Shown piece after piece: positions 1 to 9,658 of a DNA stretch of 64,000 nucleotides. How positions within the stretch are numbered: the first letter of the stretch is position 1; every line of letters begins with the position of its first letter. The position numbers and the translations under genes are program-made. A model generated the notes under the pieces. It was given only the letters and a program-made list of their open reading frames with translations, was not told the DNA's origin and made no database searches. The DNA is from Diacronema lutheri (Eukaryota > Haptophyta > Pavlovophyceae > Pavlovales > Pavlovaceae), in contig JAGTXO010000006.1 in the NCBI GenBank assembly GCA_019448385.1, positions 186,001-250,000 on the forward strand. The letters run 5' to 3'.

Positions 1-3000
1 CGGGCGCTGGTAGGCGAGCCGCGGCCGCGTCGCGCCGGCAACGGAATCGTCGCCATCGTGCGCGCCCTCACCCTCGCCCTCGTCGCTGCTGCTGCTGCTG
101 CTGCTGCCGCACCCGCTCCCGCTCGGGTCGCCGTCGCGCCCGCCGTCGACGCGCCGCTCGTGTGCGCCGTTCGCACCGCGCGGCCGTCGACGCACGCACT
201 GCGGCGCGACGACGTGCGCGACGAAGCGGTCAAAGGCGGCGACGAAGGCGCGCCACTGAGGCGAGCCGTGCAGCAGCTGCAGCGCGCGCCCTTTGTCGCG
301 CTGCGCGTGCCGCCAGCGGCTGGGCAGATGCTGGCCTGCCAGGCGGAGGCCACGCAGCAACGCTGGACAAAGCGGCGGCTGGCCACGCGGCTGCGCGAGG
401 TGGAGCAGCTGGAGCCGGCGCTCGAGTGGATCGGTCGAGAGCGCCATTACCGCGCCGCCCGCACCCGCGCCCTCGCCCGCAACGTCCGCGACCGGCGCGG
501 CCGCTGGCGCGCCGCAGCCGTGCCGCCCGGCCGCGCGCGCCGCGCGCACCGACGCGCGCCGATCAGCGGTCGGCGCGGCTGCGTGAGGCACGAAGCGGTC
601 GAGCTCGAGCACGGCGGCGAGCGCCTCGCGCAGCCCGTACTCCGACACGTCGTAGCGCAGGATGCGCGCGCACCGCCGTCGCTCGAGCCAGCGCGGCTGC
701 GCGAGCGCGAGCGCGCACCGCGCGTCGGCGGCGCGAGCGGCGCGCGCGGCCTCGTCGCGCGCCTGCGTGGCGGTGGCGTGGGCGCGCGCGGCGGCGAGCG
801 TGGCTGGCGGAACGTCGTGCGAGTGCGGGCACGCCGCGCTGCGCTCGCGCTCGCACGGTTTGCCGAAGAGCGCCGCACGGCACAACGGCCAGCCGGCCAC
901 ATCAAGCAGCGCATTTACGTCCGCGCCGAGCGCTCGGCCGAGGGCGAGGTGGAGGGCTGCACGGCTGCGCTCGGCGGCAGCGGGCGGCGCGATGCCGAGC
1001 GCGGCGAAGCGCGCAAGGAGCTGCGCTTGCGTCCCCGCGGCGAACGGCTCCCACGATCCGCCATGCGCTGCCACCGCCGCCATGCTCGGGCGCGTGCCAC
1101 CGTCCTGCTCGCCGCCTGCGCTCGGGCGCGTGCCACCGTCCTGCTCGCCGCCTGCGTAGGGGCGCGTGCCACCGTCCTGCTCGCCGCCTGCGCTCGGGCG
1201 CGTGCCACCGTCCTGCTCGCCGCCTGCGTAGGGGTGCGTGCCACCGTCCTGCTCGCCGCCTGCGCTCGGGCGCGTGCCACCGTCCTGCTCGCCGCCTGCG
1301 TAGGGGCGCGTGCCACCGTCCTGCTCGCCGCCTGTGCTCGGGCGCGTGCCACCGTCCTGCTCGCCGCCTGCGTAGGGGTGCGTGCCACCGTCCTGCTCGC
1401 CGCCTGCGCTCGGGCGCGTGCCACCGTCCTGCTCGCCGCCTGCGCTCGGGCGCGTGCCACCGTCCTGCTCGCCGCCTGCGTAGGGGCGCGTGCCACCGTC
1501 CTGCTCGCCGCCTGCGCTCGGGCGCGTGCCACCGTCCTGCTCGCCGCCTGCGTAGGGGTGCGTGCCACCGTCCTGCTCGCCGCCTGCGCTCGGGCGCGTG
1601 CCACCGTCCTGCTCGCCGCCTGCGCTCGGGCGCGTGCCACCGTCCTGCTCGCCGCCTGCGTAGGGGCGCGTGCCACCGTCCTGCTCGCCGCCTGCGCTCG
1701 GGCGCGTGCCACCGTCCTGCTCGCCGCCTGCGTAGGGGTGCGTGCCACCGTCCTGCTCGCCGCCTGCGCTCGGGCGCGTGCCACCGTCCTGCTCGCCGCC
1801 TGCGCTCGGGCGCGTGCCACCGTCCTGCTCGCCGCCTGCGCTCGGGCGCGTGCCACCGTCCTGCTCGCCGCCTGCGCTCGGGCGCGTGCCACCGTCCTGC
1901 TCGCCGCCTGCGTAGGGGCGCGTGCCACCGTCCTGCTCGCCGCCTGCGCTCGGGCGCGTGCCACCGTCCTGCTCGCCGCCTGCGCTCGGGCGCGTGCCAC
2001 CGTCCTGCTCGCCGCCTGCGTAGGGGCGCGTGCCACCGTCCTGCTCGCCGCCTGCGCTCGGGCGCGTGCCACCGTCCTGCTCGCCGCCTGCGTAGGGGTG
2101 CGTGCCACCGTCCTGCTCGCCGCCTGCGCTCGGGCGCGTGCCACCGTCCTGCTCGCCGCCTGCGTAGGGGCGCGTGCCACCGTCCTGCTCGCCGCCTGCG
2201 CTCGGGCGCGTGCCACCGTCCTGCTCGCCGCCTGCGCAGGGGCGCGTGCCACCGTCCTGCTCGCCGCCTGCGCTGGGGCGCGTGCCACCGTCCTGCTCGC
2301 CGCCTGCGCTCGGGCGCGTGCCACCGTCCTGCTCGCCGCCTGCGCTGGGGCGCGTGCCACCGTCCTGCTCGCCGCCTGCGCTCGGGCGCGTACCACCGTC
2401 CTGCTCGCCGCCTGCGCTGGGGCGCGTGCCACCGTCCTGCTCGCCGCCTGCGTAGGGGCGCGTGCCACCGTCCTGCTCGCCGCCTGCGCAGGGGCGCGTG
2501 CCACCGTCCTGCTCGCCGCCTGCGCTCGGGCGCGTGCCACCGTCCTGCTCGCCGCCTGCGCTGGGGCGCGTGCCACCGTCCTGCTCGCCGCCTGCGCTGG
2601 GGCGCGTGCCACCGTCCTGCTCGCCGCCTGCGCAGGGGCGCGTGCCACCGTCCTGCTCGCCGCCTGCGCAGGGGCGCGGCGCGTGCGCGAGCGTGGCATG
2701 CGCCTCGGCAATCCAGCGATCCACATCGTCGTCCGGCGCGTGCCCGTGCCAATGGCGCAGGACAGGCCGGCCGGGCCGCAGGTTTGCAAACAGGATGAAC
2801 GCGGGCGTGCCGCGGCAACGGTTGCGCGCAAATGTCTGCGGCTCGAGCGTGCGCGCGCGCACGTGCTCCTCAAGCGACGCGAGGAGCGCGCGCCGCGCCA
2901 CTTCGGGCAGCGAGCGCATGCGCGGCTCCTGCGCGCACGCGTCCTCCAGCTCGGCCTCGGCGCGCGCGCGCACCGCGCGCGCGTCGCGCGCATCGACGCC

Positions 3001-3375
3001 CGGCGCAAGCCGGTCAAAGCCGACGGCGATGCGCTCGTCGAGGTCGAACGAGCGAATGCCGGCGCGCCAACTCGCGCCGACCGTCGCGCCAGTTTCGAGC
3101 AGCGCTCGCGTGTTCGCCTCCGTGTTGACGTCAAAGTCCTCGAACGCTGTCGAGATCGCGAGCGCGCGCACCGCGCGGCCCATGGCGCGGCGCGACGCGA
3201 CGCGATTGAGCGCGGGAAGGGCGTGGCGGAAGCAGCCGGGGCAGTTCAACTGGAAGAGTACAGCAAGGCCCACCGGCGCGGCGCTCGCTGCCGGGTCGTC
3301 GCGCCGCAGCCAGCCGCACTCGAGGACGAAGCCGGCTTCGTCGGAGCGCTCGCCGGAGCGCTCCGGCGCCGCCAT
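1..3375 (-). CDS. Thioredoxin-fold protein with long 12-residue tandem array and Cys/His cluster (partial)
   Basis: On the minus strand a frame opens at the ATG ending at 3375 and stays open for 1,125 codons to the window edge, so the C-terminus is missing. Residues 1 to about 235 look like a thioredoxin/TlpA-type fold: a hydrophobic strand leads into CPGC at residues 45-48, and GTPAFILF near residue 195 supplies the usual cis-Pro strand. Residues about 236-763 are roughly 44 copies of AGGEQDGGTRPS-like 12-mers. A segment with three Cys and two His (near 830-850) resembles a CCCH-type finger. A Ser run and Asp/Glu/Gly-rich stretch lie near 1,090. Other frames across the array are also open because the unit is 36 bp, but only this one gives recognisable domains on both sides. 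The CPGC motif suggests a disulfide or redox role. The function of the array is unknown. Confidence 0.75.
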   Translation of the reverse strand, partial: MAAPERSGERSDEAGFVLECGWLRRDDPAASAAPVGLAVLFQLNCPGCFRHALPALNRVASRRAMGRAVRALAISTAFEDFDVNTEANTRALLETGATVGASWRAGIRSFDLDERIAVGFDRLAPGVDARDARAVRARAEAELEDACAQEPRMRSLPEVARRALLASLEEHVRARTLEPQTFARNRCRGTPAFILFANLRPGRPVLRHWHGHAPDDDVDRWIAEAHATLAHAPRPCAGGEQDGGTRPCAGGEQDGGTRPSAGGEQDGGTRPSAGGEQDGGTRPSAGGEQDGGTRPCAGGEQDGGTRPYAGGEQDGGTRPSAGGEQDGGTRPSAGGEQDGGTRPSAGGEQDGGTRPSAGGEQDGGTRPSAGGEQDGGTRPCAGGEQDGGTRPSAGGEQDGGTRPYAGGEQDGGTRPSAGGEQDGGTHPYAGGEQDGGTRPSAGGEQDGGTRPYAGGEQDGGTRPSAGGEQDGGTRPSAGGEQDGGTRPYAGGEQDGGTRPSAGGEQDGGTRPSAGGEQDGGTRPSAGGEQDGGTRPSAGGEQDGGTHPYAGGEQDGGTRPSAGGEQDGGTRPYAGGEQDGGTRPSAGGEQDGGTRPSAGGEQDGGTHPYAGGEQDGGTRPSAGGEQDGGTRPYAGGEQDGGTRPSAGGEQDGGTRPSAGGEQDGGTHPYAGGEQDGGTRPSTGGEQDGGTRPYAGGEQDGGTRPSAGGEQDGGTHPYAGGEQDGGTRPSAGGEQDGGTRPYAGGEQDGGTRPSAGGEQDGGTRPSMAAVAAHGGSWEPFAAGTQAQLLARFAALGIAPPAAAERSRAALHLALGRALGADVNALLDVAGWPLCRAALFGKPCERERSAACPHSHDVPPATLAAARAHATATQARDEAARAARAADARCALALAQPRWLERRRCARILRYDVSEYGLREALAAVLELDRFVPHAAAPTADRRASVRAARAAGRHGCGAPAAAPVADVAGEGAGAGGAVMALSTDPLERRLQLLHLAQPRGQPPLCPALLRGLRLAGQHLPSRWRHAQRDKGRALQLLHGSPQWRAFVAAFDRFVAHVVAPQCVRRRPRGANGAHERRVDGGRDGDPSGSGCGSSSSSSSDEGEGEGAHDGDDSVAGATRPRLAYQRP
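1085..2668 (-). repeat. 36-bp minisatellite (about 44 units) in coding sequence
   Basis: Near-identical 36-bp units run without a break and encode 12 residues each in the minus-strand gene. Variants are mostly confined to one Ser/Tyr/Cys codon and an Arg/His codon. Between about 1381 and 1920 the variants form a higher-order repeat of five units: the blocks 1381-1560 and 1561-1740 are identical, and a third block begins the same way at 1741. Units at the 2230-2668 end are a different variant class. This pattern fits recent unequal exchange or replication slippage that preserves frame. Confidence 0.95.
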
Positions 3376-3477
3376 CGCTCCGGGAAGTGAGCCTTTGCCC
3401 TTTTGGGGGTTGTGCCGCGCGGCTTGAAAGGCAGGGTAGGGTGTCCTCCCTGGCGCTGGGGCTCCCCGTGGCCGAGT

Positions 3478-5558
3478 ATGTTCTTCTACGGGAACCAAAG
3501 AGGAGACGGGATGCCCGAGGTGTGCGAGGCGCGCGCTCACGCCTCGCCGTCCGCTGGCCATGCCGACCTGTGCGAGGCCGCACGCCCTTGCGCTTCGCGC
3601 GCACACGGCTCGCGCGCCGCTCAACGCGGCCCCGCCCGGCGCTCGCGCGCGCTCCGCGGCTGCCGCCGCGCAGCCGCAGCAGGCCGGGCTGTCATCGGTG
3701 CCGAACGTGGGGCCGATGCTGGCGGGCGGCATGCCCTTTGGCGGCATGCCATCCGCCGCCAACGCGGCCAGCAACCGGCTCGGCGCGCAGCAGTTCGCGG
3801 GTATGGGCGCTGGGTTTGCGATGAACCGCACCGGCCTCAACGCAAACATGGGCGGCATGCGCGCGAGCGCGGGCGCGTGCGGGTCGAACGGCTTCAGCGG
3901 GATGGGCGCGGTCATGCGCGGCAACGCGCCCGGGCAGGGTGCGATGCAGATGGGCTCGCCGTACATGTGCATGAATGGGATGATGGGCACGTCGGCCGGC
4001 CTGCAAGCGCACGGCGGCTACGCGCAGAGCTCAGATCTGCTCGCGATGATCAACAAGGGCAACATGCCCGGGATGGGGCCGGGTGGTCTGGGCGAGCTGG
4101 GCGGTGCGGACCTCGCCGTCGGCCCGCAGTTTGACATGTCCGACTTCCCCGCGCTCGCGAACCGTGTGGCCATGTCGCTGCAGCAACAGCCGATGCAGCC
4201 GGCCGGCATGCACAGGGCAGCGGTCGCGGCGATGCAGCCGCCCGAGCCCGAGTTTGCGATTCAAAGCGAGGACTTTCCCGCGCTGCCCGGCGTCGCGCCC
4301 AAGGGGCGCGACGTCTTTGCGCAGCAGGGCGGGCTCGGCGTCGGCAGCCGCGCGCATGTGCCGTCGGACGGCGGCGGCGGGCACGGCCAGCATGGCGGCT
4401 TGATACACGGCTTGCTCGACCTGCGCCACGCGCACCACATGCAGCCGTCGCACGTGGAGCCCGGGCAGCTCCTCGCGCAGCAGCAGCAGCAGACGCACAA
4501 GCGCACGCCGCCCGGCGTTGCGAGCGGCGGCGGCAGCGGCGGCGGCGACAGCGGCAGCGGCAGCGGCGGCTCGATGGAGCCGTACGGCCTGCTCGGCCTG
4601 CTGCACGTGATCAGGGTGACCGACGCCGACCTCAACTACCTCGCGCTCGGCACGGACCTGACTACCCTCGGACTGAACCTCAATTCACCAGACCCGCTCT
4701 ACGGTGCATGCGCGCGCTACGCCCGCGCCGCCCGCGCCGCCCGTGCCGCGCCGCTGAGCGAGCGGGGTGCGGGCGATTGCGACGATCCTACGGTGCATCC
4801 GCCCGCTTGCCACAATGCGATTGCATGCAGGAGCGGGGGCGGGGTGCGCCGCGGCTCACGGCCGCGCCGCGCACGCGCCGCACTCGCTCACCGCGCGCAG
4901 GCACCTTTGCGTCGCCGTGGGCGGATGGTCCGGTGCGGAGCGAGCCGGAGTACAGCTTGCCACAATGCTATTACATGCAGCCGCCCGCGCTCAAGACGTC
5001 GCACTTTGGAAAGTTCCAACTCGAGACGCTCTTTTACATCTTTTACAACATGCCGAGGGACACGCTGCAGGCATACGCGGCCACGGAGCTGTACAACCGC
5101 GAGTGGCGTTACCACAAGGACCTCAAGCTCTGGTTCACGCGCACCGGCGCGCAGCCGGGCGCTGACGATGGGTGCGCGCGCGGCCGTGCGCGCCGAGCGG
5201 CGCCGCCGGCGGCCGGGGCCTCCTCGACCACGGCCTCGCCGCGGCGTCACCCCGCTGAGCACGAGTGCTGCGCGCGCGCGTGCCGGCTGATGTGACGCCG
5301 CGCACGCCGCGCCGCACCGCTCACCCGGCCCGCCACACCACGCCGCGTCGCTCGGCGCGCTCGCGCGCGCGCGCGATGCGGCCGGCCCGTGCGCCGCGCA
5401 GCAAGGGCGGGTACGTCTTCTTCGACATCAACACGTGGGGGAAGAAGACCTTCCAAGGAGCGCACGCGGCGGGCGGCGCGGGGCAGGCGGGCGGTGACGG
5501 TGAGAGCGAACTGAGTGCGGGCATGGATGAGGGCAGCGGCCTCGTGGGGCACTCTTGA
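3478..5558 (+). CDS. CNOT2: CCR4-NOT complex subunit 2 (NOT2)
   Basis: Scaffold subunit of the CCR4-NOT deadenylase, which shortens mRNA poly(A) tails. Four exons are inferred: 3478-3519 (MFFYGNQRGDGMPE), 3674-4703, 4901-5171 and 5402-5558, giving 499 residues with consistent phases. A Gly/Met-rich N-terminal half contains SDFPALANR and SEDFPALPG, the short motifs typical of NOT2. The C-terminal NOT-box is clear: YGLLGLLHVIR, then LYGTFASPWADG across the second splice, LFYIFYNMPRDTLQ, ELYNREWRYHKDLKLWFTR, and GGYVFFDINTW after the third splice. Donors are GTGTGC, GTGCAT and GTGCGC. The first exon is the least certain part. The tail after TW GKKTF is short and Gly/Ser-rich. Confidence 0.9.
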
Positions 5559-5817
5559 GGGCAGGCGGGCCGCGCGCGGCCTCCATGCGCGCAGCTCGCA
5601 CCGCGAATTGCGATGGCCACGAGCTGCCCGCCATTGGCATCTTGTTGATGTCCACCCGCCGCCGAGCCCCCTCCGAGCGGACCCTGGAGCAGCGGTCGGC
5701 CGGCATTCTGCCTCCCGGCTCACACTCAGATCCCCACACTATACTCACTTTTCCTCTCAGCGCCTGTTGTACAAACACTCGACGCGTGGCCAGTGAACGC
5801 AGCGCGCGAAAAGCTTC

Positions 5818-6642
5818 ATGGCGGACTATGTGCTGGGGATCGTGCCGCGGCGCTGCATGGAGACCATGTTCATCGGCGGGAGCGTGTTGCACCCCGCGGG
5901 GCTGAACGAGTTGCTCGACGTGGCCTGCCTCAAGTTGATCGCGTCCAAGCTGATCGGCTACACGATGTTCGCGGTCTCGGCTGTGGTGAAGGTGCCGCAG
6001 ATCCTGGCGTTTGTCTCGTCCGGCTCGGTGAGCGGCATCTCGTCGGCCTACGTGCACCTCGAGCTCACGTCGACCATTTTCTCGTGCTGCTACAACACGC
6101 TCAAAGGCAACCCGATCTCGACGTGGGGCGAGATGCTCAATATCTGCGCGCAGAACGGCGTGATCCTCCTCCTCTACTACCACTTCTCCAACTCGTTCGG
6201 CGCGCGCGCGCTCGTCTCGATCAGCTTCCACATCGCGACGGCGTACGTGCTGCTGAACAACATGCTGCCCGACCTGCAGCTGCCCCGACTCGCGTGCGAG
6301 CCGCTGCTCCCGACGATGCCGTCGGCGTGCGACGTGCTGCCCGGCCAGCAGCTGATGGCTGTCGTGCCGAGCCTCATCATCCTCGCGAGCCGCGCGCCGC
6401 AAATCGCGCTCAACTTTAGCCAGGGCCACACGGGCCAGCTCTCGCTCGCGACCTCCACGCTCTTCTTCCTCGGTAACGCCGCGCGCCTCTTCACCACGCT
6501 CACTGAGGTGGACGACCCGGTCCTGCTCGCGGGCGTGCTCGTCGGGCTGCTGCTCAACGGCGTGCTCGTCTTGCAGCTCGTCGCGTTCCGCGCGGCGACC
6601 GCACGATATACAGACGAGCAGCGCAAAGCGAAGGCCTCCTGA
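5818..6642 (+). CDS. MPDU1: MPDU1-like PQ-loop membrane protein
   Basis: A single exon of 274 residues with about seven hydrophobic segments. Two PQ-loop repeats are present: KVPQILAFVSSGSVSGIS near residue 60 and RAPQIALNFSQGHTGQLS near residue 190. The length and the lone C-terminal tail (DEQRKAKAS) fit the mannose-P-dolichol utilisation defect 1 (Lec35) family, which is needed in the ER for use of dolichol-linked mannose and glucose in N-glycan and GPI synthesis. Related PQ-loop transporters (SWEET, cystinosin, KDEL-like) are less good matches. It is convergent with the thioredoxin gene, with 279 bp between stops. Confidence 0.88.
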   Translation: MADYVLGIVPRRCMETMFIGGSVLHPAGLNELLDVACLKLIASKLIGYTMFAVSAVVKVPQILAFVSSGSVSGISSAYVHLELTSTIFSCCYNTLKGNPISTWGEMLNICAQNGVILLLYYHFSNSFGARALVSISFHIATAYVLLNNMLPDLQLPRLACEPLLPTMPSACDVLPGQQLMAVVPSLIILASRAPQIALNFSQGHTGQLSLATSTLFFLGNAARLFTTLTEVDDPVLLAGVLVGLLLNGVLVLQLVAFRAATARYTDEQRKAKAS

Positions 6643-6921
6643 GAGTGCGGCCTTTTCTTCGGGCGGCGCGCGCGGGCGGCGCGAGGACCATCGCCGCCAT
6701 CGATCGACGATGCTGCTGCCAAGACAGTGCTCCTTTGCCTGCCGATTGGCCGCACACTCTCGGGCCTCCTCACTCCTCAGCCCTCGCCCTCGCCCTCGGC
6801 CTCGGGGCAATGCTCCATGATGGCCCGACGGAATTTTGACTGACTCGGAGCCCGGCCATGCTCATCACGTGGTGCACGGTGACGTTCCGGCGCTCCGGCT
6901 CTGAGTGATCGGTCAATTCAC

Positions 6922-7500
6922 TCACTTGTGCTGCGCGATGCTCTTGAGCAGCTGGTCCTCGCTCGCGCCAGAGAACTGATGGACCAGCTTGCCGTGCTTG
7001 TAAAACTGGAAGGTGGGCATCGAAGAGATCTTGCACTTCTCGGCGGTCTCCTGGTTCTCGTCCTGCAAAGATGCGCGACGCCGGCACGTGTGGCACAGGC
7101 TGGTCAATCGCGCGCGTGCGATATGGGCGCCGCGCTCGCAAGGCAAGGTATCGGCGGATGCAGGGACGTACAACGTCCACCTTGACGACCACAATGTCGG
7201 TCATCTCAGAGAGCTCCTGCACCTTTGGCGCGATCCGCTGGCACGGGCCGCACCACGCCGCGGTGAAGTCAACCACGACGAGCTTGTCGCCGGCGTTGGC
7301 GAGGCAAGCGTCCTGCGGGGGTTGGGGGTTGGGGTCGTGCGAAAGAATCGCACGCTGCCGTCACGCGCGTATGTATACGCGCCGCACAACCTGTCGAAGG
7401 CGCGACGGCGCGGGGCGGACGACGCCACGGCTGCCCGGCGGCGGCAGGCGGGAAGTGCGGCGCGCACAAACTCGGCGAGCGTGTTCAGCTGAGGGGCCAT
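6922..7500 (-). CDS. Thioredoxin, cytosolic h-type
   Basis: Three exons on the minus strand: 7500-7468 ([11 protein letters not shown]), 7312-7172 and 7062-6922, for 104 residues. The active site is WCGPC within [18 protein letters not shown], and the cis-Pro is in [15 protein letters not shown]. No targeting leader is present, so it should be a cytosolic dithiol reductant. Donors are GTGCGC and GTACGT, and both acceptors are CAG with phase 0. The length and order match animal and plant thioredoxins of 103-110 residues almost exactly, which makes this a good check on the intron model for the rest of the window. Confidence 0.93.
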
Positions 7501-7891
7501 TGCTGAAAAGGTCGGGATGACCGGAAAAACGCCCGAAGAAAGAAAGTGCCTGCCCGTGTCGGCACTCGGCACCGTCGGCACTCGGCTCCCGCCAAGCGTG
7601 CATGCGCTGCGCCGGCGCGCATGCGCTTGGCGCGAGAGGAATACGCGCTGGCCCGCTTTGGTCAAGTTGCGGAGGAGCGGCGCGCACGGGACGGAGCGGC
7701 CGACGGCGCCAGAGGAAGGGACGGTGGGCAGAGAAGGATCGGGCAAGACTTGGTAGCAACGTTGCTACTTGCTAGGCCCACATATTAATTGCGGCGGAGA
7801 GCGTGGTCCTGCAGAGCAACGTCATGGGCAAGGCCAAGGCTCGCCCGTGAGCACCGCCGACGAGAGGTCCGTTCGCCTTCGCTTGGCGAGG
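7501..7891. promoter_or_regulatory. Shared upstream region of thioredoxin and Tubby-like gene
   Basis: These 391 bp separate two head-to-head genes and form one of the longest gene-free stretches here outside the transposons. No protein homology is visible. The segment 7752-7795 is less GC-rich (AACGTTGCTACTTGC, then CACATATTAATTGC) than its surroundings and could hold promoter elements. An ATG at 7769 in frame with the Tubby-like gene is an alternative, less likely start. No specific factor site can be named. Confidence 0.4.
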
Positions 7892-9535
7892 ATGGACGGT
7901 GGCAGCGCACCAAAAGCGTGCTCGACCGCGCCCATCGCACGCCCTGATTCATCGCTCGAGCAGACCGCCATGCGGCCGCGCGGCATGGCGACGCCGCCGT
8001 CGGCGCTCGAGTTGCAGGCCTCGCCGCTCCGCGGGCACGTGGCCGCGCATGCGCGGCCAGCCGGGCCTTTCGCCGGCGGTGGCGTGGCATCGCTACCGAT
8101 TGCCGGCTCGACCGGTGAGTGCGCGAGCGCGGGCGCGCCATCGTCGCCCATGCTGCTCGCCGCGCAGCCGCGGACGCCCAATTCGACTCCGCTCGCGCAG
8201 CGCGCCGGCGTGCCGGCCGGCAGCGGCGGCGGTGGCTGGCGCTTCGCGCACCCGCAGCCGCTCAACCACATCAATCTGGCGGCGCAGCTCGCGCAGCTCG
8301 ATTTTGGGCGCTCCAACTCGCCGCTCGGCCTACCCGGAGGCACATTCTCCGTCTCGCCGTCGCCGTCCGCCGCAGACTCGCCGCTGTACGGCGCGATCCG
8401 CCCGTATGACCAGACGCCCGTAGCGTCGCCGGCGGCGATGCGCGCGTCGCCTTTCGCGCCGCTCCGCGACCGCCACGGCCTGGGACTCGCCGCCGACCGC
8501 CATCACCGCCGCTCCGACTCAACGGCTGAGCTCACGCGCGCGCGATCGGAGGGGAGTGCGCATGGCGACCACCTGCGCCGCTCGGGCGACGACGCGAACT
8601 CATCACGCGCGGGATGCGGCAGCGGCGGTGGCGGCGGCGAGGTCGTGATCGACATCTCTCCCGCCATCAACCCGTACCTGCTGCACTATGCCACGCCTGC
8701 CCCCCCGGAAGGCGGGGTCGTGCGGTGCCGAGTGCTACGGAGCCGGGGCAAGAAGCGGCACATCTCGTACCGGATGCTCACGGACGCGGGCGACGAGCTG
8801 CTCACCGCGGTGCGCAAGGCGGACGACTTCTGGATCTCGATGACTTCCTCCGAGCTGCTGCTGCCCGACGAGGGCAGCGGCCGCACGGCCGACTGGGCCA
8901 AGGCGCAGAAGTCCTCCTTCTCCGTCCTGCGCTGCCCGCCCGAGAGCGCGGGTGCGCCCGCCGAACACGAGCAGCGCCTCTTCTTCGCGTACAAAGCCGC
9001 GTACAATGGGCGCGAGCTCATCCCGACCGGCGAGCCGATCATCGCCATCTCGCACGGCACGGTCGTCGCTGCCGCCGAGCTGCCGCAGGTGAACACGATG
9101 CGCGCGTGCTTCCCCAACCCGGCAGAGGGCGCGCCATTGTGCACGCGCGCCTACTTGATCCAGGCGCTCGACGCGATCTACGCGATCGCCGGCGCGGACG
9201 GCGAGCGAGGTGGTGCGCACGGCGCGCCGCGCGAGCGCGTGCCCGGCGGCGTGTGCGCGCTCAACTCGCGTGTCCCCGTGTGGAACGCGCGCACCGAGAG
9301 CTACGTGCTCAACTTCCACGGCCGCGCGACGCTCGCTTCGTCCAAGAACGTGCAGCTCGTGCACTGGGAGGGCGGCAGCCCGCCGCACGTGGGCGAGACG
9401 GACAGCACAAACTCGAAGGAGCTGCCCACCCTGCTCTACGGCAAGGTGGACCGTGACACGTACAACCTCGACTACAAGTTTCCGCTCTCCGCGTACCACG
9501 CGTTCGTGATCGCCATCTCGGTGACCGATTGGTGA
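7892..9535 (+). CDS. Tubby-like protein (TULP)
   Basis: 547 residues with no intron needed. The N-terminal 250 residues are low-complexity, Ser/Ala/Gly-rich. The C-terminal half is a Tubby domain: VRCRVLRSRGKKR, HISYRMLTDAGDELLTAVRK, LNSRVPVWNARTESYVLNF, RATLASSKNVQLVH and the closing LLYGKVDRDTYNLDYKFPLS then AFVIAISV. Tubby domains form a barrel that binds phosphoinositides; animal TULPs carry cargo into cilia, consistent with a flagellate. No F-box is present, unlike plant TLPs. The start at 7892 (MDGGSAPK) is preferred over 7769 because the upstream part looks like leader. There is an insert in the late domain (ADGERGGAHGAPRERVPGG). Confidence 0.9.
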   Translation: MDGGSAPKACSTAPIARPDSSLEQTAMRPRGMATPPSALELQASPLRGHVAAHARPAGPFAGGGVASLPIAGSTGECASAGAPSSPMLLAAQPRTPNSTPLAQRAGVPAGSGGGGWRFAHPQPLNHINLAAQLAQLDFGRSNSPLGLPGGTFSVSPSPSAADSPLYGAIRPYDQTPVASPAAMRASPFAPLRDRHGLGLAADRHHRRSDSTAELTRARSEGSAHGDHLRRSGDDANSSRAGCGSGGGGGEVVIDISPAINPYLLHYATPAPPEGGVVRCRVLRSRGKKRHISYRMLTDAGDELLTAVRKADDFWISMTSSELLLPDEGSGRTADWAKAQKSSFSVLRCPPESAGAPAEHEQRLFFAYKAAYNGRELIPTGEPIIAISHGTVVAAAELPQVNTMRACFPNPAEGAPLCTRAYLIQALDAIYAIAGADGERGGAHGAPRERVPGGVCALNSRVPVWNARTESYVLNFHGRATLASSKNVQLVHWEGGSPPHVGETDSTNSKELPTLLYGKVDRDTYNLDYKFPLSAYHAFVIAISVTDW

Positions 9536-9658
9536 GCTAACGGGCAGGTGGCGCCGTCGCGTCCGGAGAAAGGGCGCATGTGGCCATGCGGACCCTAGGG
9601 TGACAGACAGGGAAGGGCCAGGCCGGGCGCTCGCATGCCAACGCCGTCGGTGCGTGCG

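Noticed and set aside
1085-2668. CRISPR-like array of 36-bp repeats
   Set aside because: There are no unique spacers, the units are contiguous and coding, and the genome is eukaryotic.
58-3390. Long plus-strand frames across the 36-bp array (up to 1,110 residues)
   Set aside because: They exist because the unit length is a multiple of three. Only the minus-strand frame has a thioredoxin fold with CPGC on one side and a Cys/His cluster on the other.
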